From contig CAYHNU010000032.1 of NCBI GenBank assembly GCA_964358085.1, forward strand, positions 1 through 6,636: 6,636 nt of DNA, read 5' to 3'. A program made the position numbers and the translations under genes. The DNA comes from GWC2-45-19 sp964358085 (GTDB taxonomy: Bacteria; Patescibacteriota; Microgenomatia; CAZETR01; Amesbacteraceae). Positions 1 to 5,502 of this stretch are shown here, piece by piece. A model generated the notes under the pieces. It worked only from the letters and a program-made list of their open reading frames with translations. It was not told where the DNA came from and made no database searches. Numbering within the stretch: position 1 is the stretch's first letter; the number at the start of each line of letters is the position of its first letter.

Positions 1-137
1 GAGATGGTTTAATTATTACTAGCCTTCACGGACGCGGGGTGGCCCGCCTTTATACAAAGAAGGTAGCCCGCGGCCAGGCTGATCAAGAACTCTCCTCCGA
101 AGAGAAAACTGCTCTGGCTCAAGCACTTTCGTCATGA
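1..137 (+). CDS. C-terminal end of an unidentified protein (partial)
   Basis: A reading frame is open from the left edge (complete codons from base 3) to a TGA at 135-137 and gives 44 residues, with DGLIITSLHGRG near the start and a charged, alanine-rich tail ending in ALAQALSS. No family can be assigned from this piece. It is taken as coding because no other frame is open here, because its pyrimidine-ended codon style matches the gene after it, and because its stop overlaps the next start as ATGA (134-137), a usual arrangement for translationally coupled genes. The beginning lies outside the window. Confidence 0.65.
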   Translation, partial: DGLIITSLHGRGVARLYTKKVARGQADQELSSEEKTALAQALSS

Positions 138-1282
138 ATAGAACCAAATTACTATTTATCCTAGCCGGAATCTCCTTGTTTGTACTTACGATTGGTCTCT
201 CCTATTTTCTTTTTTCCAGTCTCAATTCCCGTTCTAAGGTGATATCTCCCGTCGGTTCCCCCGGTCCCACTTCCAAGAAGTCCCGCATTGATCCCGCTCT
301 ACCCCGCACTGAAATTTGTCCTCTCAATGGCGCCAAATTTACCGTCCAGGAAAAAGATACCTGGTCCACCCGCCGTCCCCTGGCCGTCATGGTCGAAAAT
401 CATTTGGATTCCCGTCCCCTTTCCGGCTTGGGCAGTGCAGACATTATTTACGAAGCCATAGCCGAGGGAGGAATTACCCGGTTCATGGGCATGTTTTACT
501 GCGCTGCTGCTGCAGACAACGTGACAGTGGCTCCGGTGAGATCGGCCCGCATCTACTTCACTAAACTAGTTCCTGAATACGACGCTCTCTATAACCACGT
601 TGGCGGCGCCGGCAATTGTGACGATCCCACAGTAGATGAGCGGGCCAAGGCTTTGTGTTTCATCCGCCGCAACAAAATCAAAGACCTGGATCAATTTGGT
701 CTGGATTTCAAAACCTGCCACCGAGTTACCAATCGACTGGATAAAGAAGTCGCTTACGAGCACACCATGGCCTGTTACACTGATGAACTATATAAAGTGG
801 CCGCCAAACGTAAGTGGGACGGTTGGGATTTCAAATTTGTTCCCTGGAAATTCAAAGAAGACGCCGCCCAGAAGGGAAACATTACCCCCATCAAATTTGG
901 TTTCTGGAGTAATAAGTCCGACTACGACGTGACTTGGGATTACGATTCTTCCACCAATTCTTACCTGCGCACCGACGGTGGGGTTAAAACTATTGATCTC
1001 AACACTTCTGAACAAATTGCCGCCAAAAATGTGGTTATTCAATTTGTCAAAGAAACCGGCCCGGTGGATGAGCATTTGCACATGCTCTATGAAGTCACCG
1101 GCACCGGCAAAATGCTTCTGTTCCAAGATGGCCTGGTAATTTCGGGAACCTGGACCAAATCCGCTCCAGCAGCCCGCACCAAGTTTTTCGACGCGTCGGG
1201 CAAAGAAGTTCAATTTAACCGCGGCCCGATTTGGATTGAGCTCATCCCCTCTGGCAACGAGATTGAATACCCACGTCCATAA
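134..1282 (+). CDS. Membrane-anchored DUF3048 (YerB-like) protein
   Basis: This encodes 382 residues. Residues 6-29 form one hydrophobic segment after MNRTK with no lipobox cysteine, so the protein is probably anchored in the membrane with the rest outside. A Pro/Ser/Lys-rich linker follows to about residue 58. The N-terminal DUF3048 domain is recognised by RRPLAVMVENHLDSRP (80-95), SGLGSADIIYEAIAEGGITRF (97-117) and VAPVRSARIYF (132-142), all characteristic of the YerB family. The C-terminal DUF3048 subdomain covers about 240-375 and ends with GTWTKSAPAART (338-349) and GPIWIELIP (364-372). The molecular role of the family is not established; B. subtilis YerB is a lipoprotein. The start overlaps the upstream stop by 4 nt (ATGA) and has no Shine-Dalgarno site, so translation is probably coupled. 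Codons are mostly pyrimidine-ended, as in the secDF block. Confidence 0.93.
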   Translation: MNRTKLLFILAGISLFVLTIGLSYFLFSSLNSRSKVISPVGSPGPTSKKSRIDPALPRTEICPLNGAKFTVQEKDTWSTRRPLAVMVENHLDSRPLSGLGSADIIYEAIAEGGITRFMGMFYCAAAADNVTVAPVRSARIYFTKLVPEYDALYNHVGGAGNCDDPTVDERAKALCFIRRNKIKDLDQFGLDFKTCHRVTNRLDKEVAYEHTMACYTDELYKVAAKRKWDGWDFKFVPWKFKEDAAQKGNITPIKFGFWSNKSDYDVTWDYDSSTNSYLRTDGGVKTIDLNTSEQIAAKNVVIQFVKETGPVDEHLHMLYEVTGTGKMLLFQDGLVISGTWTKSAPAARTKFFDASGKEVQFNRGPIWIELIPSGNEIEYPRP

Positions 1283-1290
1283 ACCCTAAA

Positions 1291-1317
1291 AAGGTTAGTC
1301 CTTTAAGGAGTGTCCTT
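1291..1317. repeat. Two tandem 13-nt palindromic units upstream of the protease gene
   Basis: AAGGTTAGTCCTT (1291-1303) and AAGGAGTGTCCTT (1305-1317) match at 10 of 13 positions and sit exactly 14 nt apart. Each can form a small hairpin (4 to 5 bp stem). They lie between the DUF3048 stop and the DUF2268 start. No T-run follows, so they are poor terminators. They could be an operator or chance; the evidence is only the repeated symmetry. Confidence 0.3.
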
Positions 1318-1363
1318 GGCCAGGAATCGCACGCGGTAATTCTGTTGTACAATGTAGGAGAAG

Positions 1364-2002
1364 ATGAACGTTAATCTACATATTCTAAATTCTTCCGGCC
1401 TACTTAGTTCAGTTACGAAACAAATAGAGGACGAATTTGCCAAGTCTTTGATTAAAATATCAAACAAACTACCCATTTCCGACGTCGACGTAGCCATTTA
1501 TAACAACCCCAGGGGCATAATCCCCGAAGTAGGAATTGGAGGATATGCTCCCAATGAACATCTGGTGTTTGTTTATCTAGATTCAAAATTTCCCAATATT
1601 AAAAGGGTGATAAGAGAACAGCTAAAAAGAACATTGGCTCATGAGTTGCATCATTGCCTGAGATGGAGAGATCCCGGGTATGGGAAAACATTACTTGAGT
1701 CTCTAGTAACAGAAGGGTTGGCGGACCATTTTGATTTAGAGGTTAATAGCGGAAACCCGGAACCGTGGTGTACAGCATTAAATGTAGAAGAAATAGTCGC
1801 ATTTAGTAAGAGAGCCAAAATAGAATACGATAATAAAAATTATGATCATCGGGCATGGTTTTTCGGTTCAACAGAAAAAGGTCTCCCCAGATGGACCGGC
1901 TACGCACTTGGATTTAAGTTGGTGGAAAATTATTTAAAGATAAATCCAGCCCAAAAGGCGTCAGAACTTTGTGCCGTAAAAGCGGAAGAATTTATAAAAT
2001 AA
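1364..2002 (+). CDS. DUF2268-type predicted zinc-dependent protease
   Basis: The 212-residue protein carries the gluzincin-type motif HELHH at 93-97 inside RTLAHELHHCLRW: H93 and H97 are the likely zinc ligands and E94 the general base. The downstream helix LLESLVTEGLADHF (110-123) is the second signature of the DUF2268/YjaZ family (COG5504) and offers E117 as third ligand. The tail WTGYALGFKLVENYLK (177-192) also fits the family, whose members run about 200-260 residues. There is no signal peptide or membrane segment, so it is probably cytoplasmic; the substrate is unknown. The ATG has AGGAG at 1356-1360 only 3 nt upstream, a short spacing. Base use differs from both flanks: AT-rich, with many AGA, ATA and AAT codons and a purine-rich coding strand, consistent with separate acquisition (inference). 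It is not tightly spaced with either neighbour. Confidence 0.88.
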   Translation: MNVNLHILNSSGLLSSVTKQIEDEFAKSLIKISNKLPISDVDVAIYNNPRGIIPEVGIGGYAPNEHLVFVYLDSKFPNIKRVIREQLKRTLAHELHHCLRWRDPGYGKTLLESLVTEGLADHFDLEVNSGNPEPWCTALNVEEIVAFSKRAKIEYDNKNYDHRAWFFGSTEKGLPRWTGYALGFKLVENYLKINPAQKASELCAVKAEEFIK

Positions 2003-2021
2003 AATTAATCCATTTGGGTAC

Positions 2022-2049
2022 TTGCATTACTCAAAATTTCTGGTATCTT
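2022..2049 (+). promoter_or_regulatory. Candidate sigma-70-type promoter for the HTH-abrB-secDF operon
   Basis: TTGCAT (2022-2027) and TATCTT (2044-2049) are separated by 16 nt, and the second hexamer is preceded by TGG, giving an extended -10 (TGGTATCTT). The -35 is a weak match (3 of 6). Transcription would begin near 2056, so the palindromic repeat would form nearly the whole 5' leader. It is the best candidate in the 148-nt gap before the operon. Confidence 0.35.
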
Positions 2050-2052
2050 TCA

Positions 2053-2146
2053 GATATATCACTCCCTTTGTCCCCTCTTACATCGCAAGATGCGAGTCGA
2101 AGACTCGGATTAAGAGGGGGAAACCCCGCAGGGAGAGGGTGATATC
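2053..2146. repeat. Three-hairpin palindromic repeat (MITE/REP-like)
   Basis: An imperfect palindrome fills most of the gap between the protease gene and the operon. Outer stem: TATCAC (2057-2062) with GTGATA (2139-2144), then TCCCT (2063-2067) with AGGGA (2130-2134), leaving GAGG (2135-2138) bulged. Inner stem: CCCCTCTTA (2072-2080) with TAAGAGGGG (2111-2119), 9 bp perfect. The tip holds two small hairpins: CATC-GCAA-GATG (2081-2092) and CGAGTC-GAA-GACTCG (2093-2107). The plan of an outer (C/A)TCAC..GTGA(T/G) arm and an inner CCCCTCTT..AAGAGGGG arm is the same as in the repeat at 5054-5110, so they are probably related. It holds no gene and ends 4 nt before the ATG of the next gene. Confidence 0.8.
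2130..2139 (+). promoter_or_regulatory. Ribosome binding site supplied by the repeat arm
   Basis: AGGGAGAGGG is the only Shine-Dalgarno-like stretch before the operon's first gene, and it belongs to the right arm of the palindrome at 2053-2146. Its GAGG core (2135-2138) is 12 nt from ATG 2151 and 9 nt from the in-frame TTG at 2148. In the predicted fold GAGG lies in a bulge while AGGGA is paired, so the structure could tune initiation (inference). Confidence 0.45.
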
Positions 2147-2150
2147 GTTG

Positions 2151-2729
2151 ATGTTAAAAGACTTATTCATCTCCAAAACCCGCGTCAAACTTCTGGAAAA
2201 CTTTCTGGCCGACCCCACCCAGATGTATCACGTCCGTGATTTAGTGCGGAGAACCGGCGACGAAATCAATGCGGTGCGTCGGGAACTAGCCCGCATGGAG
2301 TCTCTAAACATGGTCAAAAAAGAGCCGCGCGGCAATCGCCTTTACTATTGGTTTCGCCAGGACTACATTTTTTATGCTGACTTATTAAGTCTGGTAGCCA
2401 AATCCACGGGATTGGGAGCTGCTCTCATCAAAAACAAAAATCGTCTCGGCAACGTGGTTATCACCATGCTTTCCGGCCGTTTTGTCCGCCACCTGCCACG
2501 CAAATCCCCTTCCGAAGTAGATCTGTTAATAGTAGGGGACATTGCCCAATCGGAATTAGTGGCCATAGTCCGGGCCGAGGAAACTCGCCGTGAACAAACT
2601 ATCAATTACACCCCCATGACCCTCGAAGAAATCCGTTTCCGCCGCACTCGCCACGATCCGTTTTTGGCTGATATATTAGCCAACAGCCGGGTTATGATTA
2701 TCGGCGATGAGCAGGATTTAGTAGGCTAA
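2151..2729 (+). CDS. Winged-helix protein with a degenerate nucleotidyltransferase-like domain
   Basis: Starting at ATG 2151 the protein has 192 residues. Residues 1-70 form an ArsR-like winged helix (LFISKTRVKLLENFLADP, then HVRDLVRRTGDEINAVRREL as the recognition region, and VKKEPRGNRLYYWF as the wing). Residues about 75-192 resemble the MNT/pol-beta nucleotidyltransferase fold: SG at 108-109 within VITMLSGRFVR, then SEVDLLIVGD (121-130), then INYTPMTLEEIRFRR (151-165). The classical GS and DxD motifs are altered (SGR; E122-V-D124), so catalysis is doubtful and a regulatory or binding role is likely. The frame runs upstream without a stop, but those residues are encoded by the palindrome, so ATG 2151 (or TTG 2148) is preferred. 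It leads an operon: abrB starts 1 nt after its stop. Proteins of this layout are, to my knowledge, common in CPR genomes, but their role is unknown. Confidence 0.78.
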   Translation: MLKDLFISKTRVKLLENFLADPTQMYHVRDLVRRTGDEINAVRRELARMESLNMVKKEPRGNRLYYWFRQDYIFYADLLSLVAKSTGLGAALIKNKNRLGNVVITMLSGRFVRHLPRKSPSEVDLLIVGDIAQSELVAIVRAEETRREQTINYTPMTLEEIRFRRTRHDPFLADILANSRVMIIGDEQDLVG

Positions 2730-2730
2730 C

Positions 2731-2913
2731 ATGTCTCAAAAAGTTCTTACCGCCGGCCATAGTCTGGCCGTAACCATTCCGGCAGCTTTCGTTCACAACG
2801 TCGGCATCAAACCGGGAGACGACGTTCAAGTTTCTTGCCAATTAAATACCGCCGTTATGACCGTCACTTTTTCCAACCCTTCCCAACTCCCCCTCCTTTC
2901 TGTTAAAAAGTAA
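2731..2913 (+). CDS. Small AbrB/MazE-like DNA-binding protein
   Basis: A 60-residue protein whose first 40 residues match the SpoVT-AbrB swapped-hairpin fold: QKVLTAGHSLAVTIPAAFV (3-21) followed by NVGIKPGDDVQV (23-34), with the typical turn, SLAVTIPAAF strand-helix and GDDV loop. Such proteins bind DNA as dimers, either as transition-state regulators or as antitoxins. No toxin gene is adjacent; the partners are the HTH protein before it (1-nt gap) and secD after it (5-nt gap), so an autoregulator of this operon is the simplest guess. The C-terminal 20 residues (NPSQLPLLSVKK at the end) are not part of the fold. There is no clear Shine-Dalgarno site, and translation is probably coupled to the upstream gene. 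Confidence 0.82.
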   Translation: MSQKVLTAGHSLAVTIPAAFVHNVGIKPGDDVQVSCQLNTAVMTVTFSNPSQLPLLSVKK

Positions 2914-2918
2914 CATAT

Positions 2919-4199
2919 ATGCGTTCTCATATTATTATCCTAACCATAATTTTACTGGCTGTAGTTTCCAATCTTCCCTCCCGTCTCCAAATCGGCAACT
3001 TGTCTCTGTACCGTCCCCGTATCGATTTCACTTTATTAGGCCGGCGTTTTTACCGGGATTTGTCTCTTAAGTTGGGCCTGGATTTATCCGGCGGCGTCCA
3101 CCTGGTCTATCAAGCCGATACTTCCTCTCTGCCCGACTCTGACCGGGCCGCGGCCGTAGAAGCTACCCGTGTCAATATTGAGCGCCGGGTCAACTCTCTG
3201 GGAGTAGCCGAGCCTATCATCCAAACCTCCAAGGCCGGGTCCGATTACCGCTTAATTGTAGAATTAGCAGGTATCTCCGATATTAACCAGGCCACTTCCC
3301 TTATTGGTCAGACTGCCCAACTGGAGTTTCGTTCTACCGCTGTGGCTACTCCGTCATCTGCTGCCGATTTTACTTCCACCGGTCTTACCGGCCGCGACCT
3401 GCGCCTAGCCCAAGTCCAGTTTGATTCCGGTAAAGCAGCCGGCCAGCCTGTAGTTTCCATCGAGTTCAGTCCCGACGGGGCCAAAAAATTCTCCGAAATT
3501 ACCAGTAAAAGTATCGGTAAACCTCTAGCTATTTTTTTGGACAACCAGCTGGTCACCGCCCCCACTGTTCAAACAGCCATTACAGACGGACGGGCTGTTA
3601 TTTCCGGCAACTTCACTCCCGACGAAGCCAAAAAGCTCACCATCCAGCTCAATGCCGGCGCTCTACCGATTCCTATTCATATTATTGAACAGCGCAATAT
3701 CGGCGCCACTTTGGGAGTGGAATCTATTCACAAAAGCTTAGTCGCCGCCGCCGTTGGTCTGGTCGTTATCTGGTTATTCATGATAGTTAATTACGGCCTC
3801 AAAGGACTATTGGCCGACTTGGCCTTGATCGTCTACATTCTTATTTTTCTGGCCTTAATCAAGCTTATTCCCATCACTCTTACTCTGGCAGGCATCGCCG
3901 GTTTTGTTTTGAGTATCGGCATGGCTGTGGACGCCAACATTCTCATTTTTGAACGCATGAAAGAAGAATTGCGCTGGGGCCGGCCCCTCAAAGCCGCCGT
4001 GGAGCTGGGATTTCATCGGGCCTGGACCTCCGTCCGCGATTCCAACGCCAGTTCCCTCATTACCGCCGGTTTATTGTTTTGGTTTGGCACCGGTTCGGTC
4101 CGCGGTTTTGCTCTCACCCTGGCCGTAGGTATTCTTGTCTCTCTCTTTACGTCCATTACCGTTACCCGATCCCTCTTGCGCCTCGTATATGCACGTTAA
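2919..4199 (+). CDS. secD: Protein translocase subunit SecD
   Basis: SecD, with SecF, forms the RND-family accessory complex of SecYEG that uses the proton gradient to pull exported proteins out on the outer face. The 426-residue sequence has a first membrane helix at about 4-20 and the signature LGLDLSGGVHLVY (52-64). The periplasmic P1 region has IERRVNSLGVAEPIIQ (87-102), LIVELAGI (112-119) and TAQLEFR (132-138), then FLDNQLVTAP (206-215) and ITDGRAVISGNF (221-232). Membrane helices 2-6 occupy about 272-424 and include GIAGFVLSIGMAVDANILIFER (325-346) with D338, and VRDSNASSLITA (372-383). It is near the short end for bacterial SecD because the P1 region is compact. It starts 5 nt after the abrB stop without a Shine-Dalgarno site and overlaps secF by 11 nt. 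Confidence 0.97.
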   Translation: MRSHIIILTIILLAVVSNLPSRLQIGNLSLYRPRIDFTLLGRRFYRDLSLKLGLDLSGGVHLVYQADTSSLPDSDRAAAVEATRVNIERRVNSLGVAEPIIQTSKAGSDYRLIVELAGISDINQATSLIGQTAQLEFRSTAVATPSSAADFTSTGLTGRDLRLAQVQFDSGKAAGQPVVSIEFSPDGAKKFSEITSKSIGKPLAIFLDNQLVTAPTVQTAITDGRAVISGNFTPDEAKKLTIQLNAGALPIPIHIIEQRNIGATLGVESIHKSLVAAAVGLVVIWLFMIVNYGLKGLLADLALIVYILIFLALIKLIPITLTLAGIAGFVLSIGMAVDANILIFERMKEELRWGRPLKAAVELGFHRAWTSVRDSNASSLITAGLLFWFGTGSVRGFALTLAVGILVSLFTSITVTRSLLRLVYAR

Positions 4200-5055
4200 T
4201 TTCATGAAATATAAGTGGCTGTACTTCGGCATCTCTTTGCTGATCCTTATTCCTGGAGTCTTTTCCCTGTTTCGTTATGGCCTGCGTCTGTCCATTGATT
4301 TTACCGGCGGCACGCTCCTGGAAATTCAATCTTCTCCTGCCGACTTTAAAAAAATAGCCTCCGACCAAAAACTGGATTTGTCTTCAGTTCAGTCCTCGGC
4401 CGAAGGTATTTATCTCCTGCGTTTTAAATCGCTGGACGCCAGTCAGAGTGCTAAGTTTCAAGCAGCTATTGGAACCGGCGTAGTTGAAAAACGTTATGAA
4501 TCTGTCGGCCCAGTGGTAGGGGCCGAAATGACAAAGAAGGCGTTATTGGCCGTAGTCTTGGCATCCCTGGCAATTGTTGTTTATATAGCATGGTCATTTA
4601 AGGGAGTTCCCAAGCCATATTCCTCCTGGAAATTCGGAGTTAGCGCTGTTGTGGCTCTTTTGCACGACGCCCTGGTTGTCCTGGGCCTCTTTTCCCTCTT
4701 TGGTCATCTTTATCATGTGGAAATCGACGCTCTTTTTGTCACCGCCATCTTAACCGTCATCGGTTTTTCCGTCCACGACACCATTGTCGTTTTCGATCGG
4801 GTGCGGGAAAACCTGCCCAAAATGTACAACAAACCGTTTTCGGAAATCGTCGATTTTTCCCTCACCGAAACTCTCGTCCGCTCTCTCAACACCTCTCTGA
4901 CCGTCATTCTTACCCTTACCGCTCTGCTTTTATTCGGCGGGGAAACTATCCGCTGGTTCGTGGTTGCCCTGCTGGTGGGTATCGTCTCCGGCACCTATTC
5001 CAGCATCTTCAACGCCGCACCATTATTGGTGATATGGGAGACAAAGCGTAAATAA
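4189..5055 (+). CDS. secF: Protein translocase subunit SecF
   Basis: SecF is the partner of SecD. From ATG 4189 it has 288 residues: first helix at 10-28, the signature SIDFTGGTLLEIQ (35-47), a small external domain to about 105, SVGPVVGAEMTKKALLAV (105-122), HDALVVLGLFSL (159-170) and the conserved TVIGFSVHDTIVVFDRVREN (189-208), then two more helices ending in VIWETKRK. The frame is open from 4135, but the extra N-terminus (proline-rich, inside secD) does not fit the family. MHVNFMKYKW fits the usual SecF beginning of a few residues before a basic stretch and helix. ATG 4204 is a second option. The stop TAA (5053-5055) uses two bases of the adjoining repeat element. Confidence 0.96.
   Translation: MHVNFMKYKWLYFGISLLILIPGVFSLFRYGLRLSIDFTGGTLLEIQSSPADFKKIASDQKLDLSSVQSSAEGIYLLRFKSLDASQSAKFQAAIGTGVVEKRYESVGPVVGAEMTKKALLAVVLASLAIVVYIAWSFKGVPKPYSSWKFGVSAVVALLHDALVVLGLFSLFGHLYHVEIDALFVTAILTVIGFSVHDTIVVFDRVRENLPKMYNKPFSEIVDFSLTETLVRSLNTSLTVILTLTALLLFGGETIRWFVVALLVGIVSGTYSSIFNAAPLLVIWETKRK
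5049..5053. repeat. Left copy of a 5-bp direct repeat flanking the DUF559 element
   Basis: TAAAT here is repeated at 5503-5507 and each copy abuts the terminal inverted repeat exactly, as a target-site duplication would. It is short and AT-rich, so chance cannot be excluded. Confidence 0.5.
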
Positions 5056-5110
5056 CTCACCCCTTCCGTTCCCCTCTCTTTACCAAAGAGAGGGGATACA
5101 GAGGTGAGTT
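5054..5110. repeat. Left palindromic repeat unit of the DUF559 element
   Basis: Outer arms AACTCACC (5054-5061) and GGTGAGTT (5103-5110) are perfectly complementary over 8 bp. Inside them, CCCCTCTCTTT (5071-5081) and AAAGAGAGGGG (5085-5095) form an 11-bp perfect stem with the 3-nt loop ACC. An asymmetric internal loop of 9 and 7 nt separates the two stems. It directly follows secF. Without a T-run it is not a classical terminator, though it could stall or protect the secF transcript end. Confidence 0.88.
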
Positions 5111-5133
5111 TTCAAAAGGGGTAAACTAAATAA

Positions 5134-5499
5134 GTGACCAGGAAATTTAACATAATTCCTCTTAAACCTCGCCGCCGAAAACTTCGACAAGATTCAACTC
5201 AATCAGAACAAATTTTATGGAATGAAATTAGAAATAAGAGACTTGGGCATAGATTCGTTCGGCAATATAGTGTAGAAGGTTACGTTCTCGACTTTTATTG
5301 TCCAAAAGCGAGGATAGGAATAGAAGTAGAAGGAAAAATTCACGATCGGACAAAAATATACGACACTTACCGTGAAAGATACCTTCGTGAATTTAATATC
5401 AAAATCTTAAAATTTAAAAACGAAGAAGTTCAGGAGAATACAGGCAAGGTACTGGAGATAATTTCCCTCTCTTTACCAAAGAGAGGGATTAAAGGGTGA
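5134..5499 (+). CDS. DUF559 (Vsr-like) endonuclease domain protein
   Basis: The 121-residue protein is a single DUF559 domain (PF04480), related to very-short-patch-repair nucleases of the PD-(D/E)XK superfamily. Landmarks: basic N-terminus with RRRKLRQDSTQSEQILWNEI (13-32), LGHRFVRQYSVEGYVLDFYC (37-56), IGIEVEGKIHD (61-71), YRERYLREFNIKILKFKNEEV (79-99). D53 and E64/E66 are the likely metal ligands; E66 stands where many relatives have Asp. The start is GTG 5134, because TAA lies immediately upstream in frame; AAGGGG at 5116-5121 is 12 nt away. The last 12 residues (ISLSLPKRGIKG) and the TGA are encoded by the right palindromic repeat, so the domain proper ends near residue 109. Substrate is unknown; it may act on the repeats around it (inference). 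Confidence 0.9.
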   Translation: MTRKFNIIPLKPRRRKLRQDSTQSEQILWNEIRNKRLGHRFVRQYSVEGYVLDFYCPKARIGIEVEGKIHDRTKIYDTYRERYLREFNIKILKFKNEEVQENTGKVLEIISLSLPKRGIKG

Positions 5500-5502
5500 G
5501 TT
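5464..5502. repeat. Right palindromic repeat unit, overlapping the nuclease gene end
   Basis: TCCCTCTCTTT (5464-5474) and AAAGAGAGGGA (5478-5488) form an 11-bp perfect stem with loop ACC, identical over 23 nt with the core of the left unit (5072-5094 versus 5465-5487) and in the same orientation. It continues through ATTAAAGGGTGAGTT (5488-5502), matching the left unit's right arm, but it has no CTCACC arm on its left, where the nuclease coding sequence joins. It lies between convergent genes and could act as a two-way weak terminator. Confidence 0.85.

Larger units (their letters stand above)
5054..5502 (+). mobile_element. Putative 449-bp mobile element carrying a DUF559 nuclease
   Basis: The segment begins AACTCACCC (5054-5062) and ends GGGTGAGTT (5494-5502), a perfect 9-bp terminal inverted repeat. 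Just inside each end is a hairpin with the same TTT-ACC-AAA tip. Flanking TAAAT copies (5049-5053, 5503-5507) are flush with the ends. The only gene inside encodes a DUF559 Vsr-like endonuclease with AT-rich, purine-rich codon use unlike secDF. It lies exactly between the stops of two convergent genes. No recognised transposase is present; the nuclease is the only candidate mobility enzyme. An alternative reading is two same-direction REP units, the right one lacking its left arm, bracketing a cargo gene. Mobility is an inference. Confidence 0.6.

Noticed and set aside
788..1213. A 141-codon open frame on the minus strand
   Set aside because: It is antisense to the well-supported DUF3048 gene and shows no family features.
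1288..1317. Rho-independent terminator after the DUF3048 gene
   Set aside because: The stems are only about 5 bp and no T-run follows.
1348..1353. TACAAT as a -10 box for the protease gene
   Set aside because: No -35 lies at a workable distance, and the implied start would remove the AGGAG ribosome site.
2022..2150. An upstream TTG start for the winged-helix gene
   Set aside because: The added 43 residues are a translation of the palindromic repeat, and the winged-helix domain begins right after ATG 2151.
4135..4188. A longer SecF N-terminus starting inside secD
   Set aside because: The extra residues are proline-rich, unlike any SecF start; ATG 4189 gives the usual short basic lead into the first helix.
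5054..5502. A CRISPR array or a two-repeat remnant of one
   Set aside because: There are only two copies 393 nt apart, the repeats are long perfect hairpins, and the space between is a coding gene.
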